From Acidicapsa ligni (GTDB lineage Bacteria > Acidobacteriota > Terriglobia > Terriglobales > Acidobacteriaceae): DNA of 64,000 nt. Below the pieces are notes generated by a model. That model searched no databases and was not told where the DNA came from. It saw only the letters and a program-made list of their open reading frames with translations. How positions within the stretch are numbered: the first letter of the stretch is position 1; each line of letters opens with the position of its first letter. Made by a program: the position numbers and the translations under genes. This document shows positions 62,709 to 64,000 of the stretch, in pieces. The stretch spans positions 124,001 through 188,000 of the forward strand of contig NZ_JAGSYG010000004.1 of assembly GCF_025685655.1 (NCBI RefSeq), in the 5' to 3' direction.

Positions 62709-64000
62709 ATGACGAACACAATTGTTTTGTTTGTTGGATTAGCCGTGCTGGTATTGATATTCCTGCTCGGCATGCTGGCCAAGATGTTTCGCAAAGCGGG
62801 GCCGAATGAGGCTCTGATTGTTTACGGTTTTCGCGGGCCGCGGGTGATTACCGGGCATGGCACGGTGATCTTTCCGATGGTGGAAAGCTGCCGCGAGTTA
62901 TCTCTGGAGCTGATGAGTTTTGATGTGGCTCCGCAGCAGGATTTGTATACCAACCAGGGTGTTGCGGTCACTGTTGAAGCGGTGGCGCAGATCAAGGTTC
63001 GCAGCGATCAGCCTTCGATTTTGACGGCGGCGGAACAGTTTCTTACCAAGACCCCGCAGCAGCGTGAAGGATTGATTCGCCTGGTGATGGAAGGACATTT
63101 GCGCGGCATCATCGGCCAGTTGACGGTGGAACAGATTGTCAAAGAGCCGGAGATGGTGGGCGAGCGCATGCGGACTACTTGCGCTGGAGATATGAGCAAG
63201 ATGGGGCTGGAGGTGGTGTCGTTCACGATCAAGGAGGTACGCGATAAGAACGAATATATCTCCAACATGGGACGGCCGGATATTGCGCGGATCAAGCGTG
63301 ATGCGGATATGGCTACTGCTACTGCCGAGCGCGATACGGCTATTCAACGCGCGGTTGCATTGCGTGAGTCGGCAGTTGCCAAGGCTCAGGCAGACCAGGA
63401 GCGGGTGATTGCCGAGGCTGCTTCGCAGGCGAGGCAGGCTGAGGCTCAGCGTGACATGGATATCAAAAAATCACAGTATGCGGAGCAGAGCAGGCGTCAG
63501 CAGGCTACGGCGGATAAGGCTTATGAGATTCAGACCAACATCATGCAGCAGCAGGTGATTGCTGAGCAGGTGAAGATCGAGCAGACGGAGAAGGAGGCCC
63601 AGGTCAAGGTGCAGGAAGCGGAAATTCTGCGTCGTGAAAAGGAGTTGATTGCTACGGTGCTTAAGCCGGCTGAGATTGATCGTCAGCGCATTGAAACTTT
63701 GGCGTCGGCGGAGAAAGCTCGCTTGACGACAGAGGCTGAGGGTCGAGGTTCGGCGATTCGCGCGCAGGGTGAGGCGGAGGCTTCAATCATCTTCCAGAAG
63801 GGCGAGGCAGAGGCCAAGGCGATGAATCTCAAGGCTGAGGCTTATCAGGGCTGGAACCAGGCTGCGGTGGTCGACAAGCTGCTTACGAATCTGGCGGATG
63901 TGGTGCGTGCGATGTCTGAGCCGTTGTCGAAGGTGGACAAGATCACGGTGATCTCTACGGGCAACGACAACGCTGCAGGTGTGAACAAGATTACCGGCGA
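62709..64000 (+). CDS. Flotillin / SPFH-domain protein (partial, runs off the window)
   Basis: The ATG at 62709 follows GAAAGGA with about 11 bases between. 430 residues are visible without a stop. An N-terminal membrane hairpin (FVGLAVLVLIFLLGMLAKMF) is followed by the SPFH domain (NEALIVYGFRGPRVITGHG, VAQIKVRSDQPSIL, FTIKEVRDKNEYI). A long coiled coil rich in Ala, Glu and Gln then has repeated EAE units (AQGEAEASI, KGEAEAKAM). Flotillins scaffold membrane microdomains. Together with NfeD-like and XRE it is a typical microdomain/stress operon. Confidence 0.93.
   Translation, partial: MTNTIVLFVGLAVLVLIFLLGMLAKMFRKAGPNEALIVYGFRGPRVITGHGTVIFPMVESCRELSLELMSFDVAPQQDLYTNQGVAVTVEAVAQIKVRSDQPSILTAAEQFLTKTPQQREGLIRLVMEGHLRGIIGQLTVEQIVKEPEMVGERMRTTCAGDMSKMGLEVVSFTIKEVRDKNEYISNMGRPDIARIKRDADMATATAERDTAIQRAVALRESAVAKAQADQERVIAEAASQARQAEAQRDMDIKKSQYAEQSRRQQATADKAYEIQTNIMQQQVIAEQVKIEQTEKEAQVKVQEAEILRREKELIATVLKPAEIDRQRIETLASAEKARLTTEAEGRGSAIRAQGEAEASIIFQKGEAEAKAMNLKAEAYQGWNQAAVVDKLLTNLADVVRAMSEPLSKVDKITVISTGNDNAAGVNKITG

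Overview
This is a chromosomal segment from an Acidobacteriota bacterium, most likely class Terriglobia (Granulicella/Terriglobus/Edaphobacter type; the genus cannot be fixed from here). The assignment rests on families that are expanded in that phylum: an ADOP-type duplicated permease next to a PadR regulator (31.1-33.9 kb), two VWFA-related acidobacterial-domain proteins (25.6-28.2 kb), two large Oar-like TonB-dependent receptors with N-terminal carboxypeptidase-regulatory domains (21.4-24.8 and 48.3-51.8 kb), and the C-terminal stub of a TIGR03435-like soil protein (61.1 kb). No phage, insertion sequence or CRISPR array was found.

Layout. 0-3.4 kb: end of an S9 peptidase, MarC membrane protein, lone receiver domain, PhzF-like enzyme. 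3.4-3.7 kb: a 25-codon leader peptide with six cysteines, a terminator with a mutually exclusive antiterminator, and the tRNA-Cys gene. 3.8-8.2 kb: three-gene surface-glycan locus (HAD-type protein, flippase, FkbM-like protein). 8.5-24.8 kb: a one-strand catabolic block with TonB receptor, amidohydrolase, ACS-type MFS symporter, propeller sensor kinase and NarL-type regulator, RraA-like, RidA-like and SelA/DgaE-like PLP enzymes, bicovalent FAD oxidase and lactonase. Most of its enzymes carry Tat or Sec signals. Read together they fit oxidation, lactone opening, deacylation, ammonia elimination and aldol cleavage of an N-acetylated amino sugar, outside the cytoplasm or at the membrane; this is inference. 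25-34 kb: acidobacterial vWFA pair, DMT transporter, TatA, thioredoxin-like protein, PadR and ADOP. 33.9-39.0 kb: ECF sigma factor, a 1227-residue protein joining a zinc anti-sigma motif, one membrane helix, TPRs and a CHAT protease, and an overlapping small protein of unknown type.

39.2-47.4 kb: the membrane cluster GPDP-like/DUF4129/DUF4350/MoxR/DUF58, then SpoIIM-like and RDD genes whose divergent start codons overlap. A parS-like array lies between DUF58 and SpoIIM. 48-53 kb: second TonB receptor and a secreted TPR protein. 53.1-55.7 kb: eutBC (ethanolamine ammonia-lyase) and a small membrane protein, joined by 4-base overlaps. 56-61 kb: RlmI-like rRNA methyltransferase with a long disordered basic tail, bifunctional Rel (probably leaderless), GNAT acetyltransferase. 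61.3-64 kb: XRE regulator, NfeD-like protein and flotillin, which runs off the window.

The strongest candidates for undescribed biology are the cysteine-codon attenuator placed in front of tRNA-Cys, the ECF/anti-sigma-TPR-CHAT module, and the exported amino-sugar-type catabolic block. All domain, hairpin and promoter calls were made by eye from the sequence; no database search or folding program was run.
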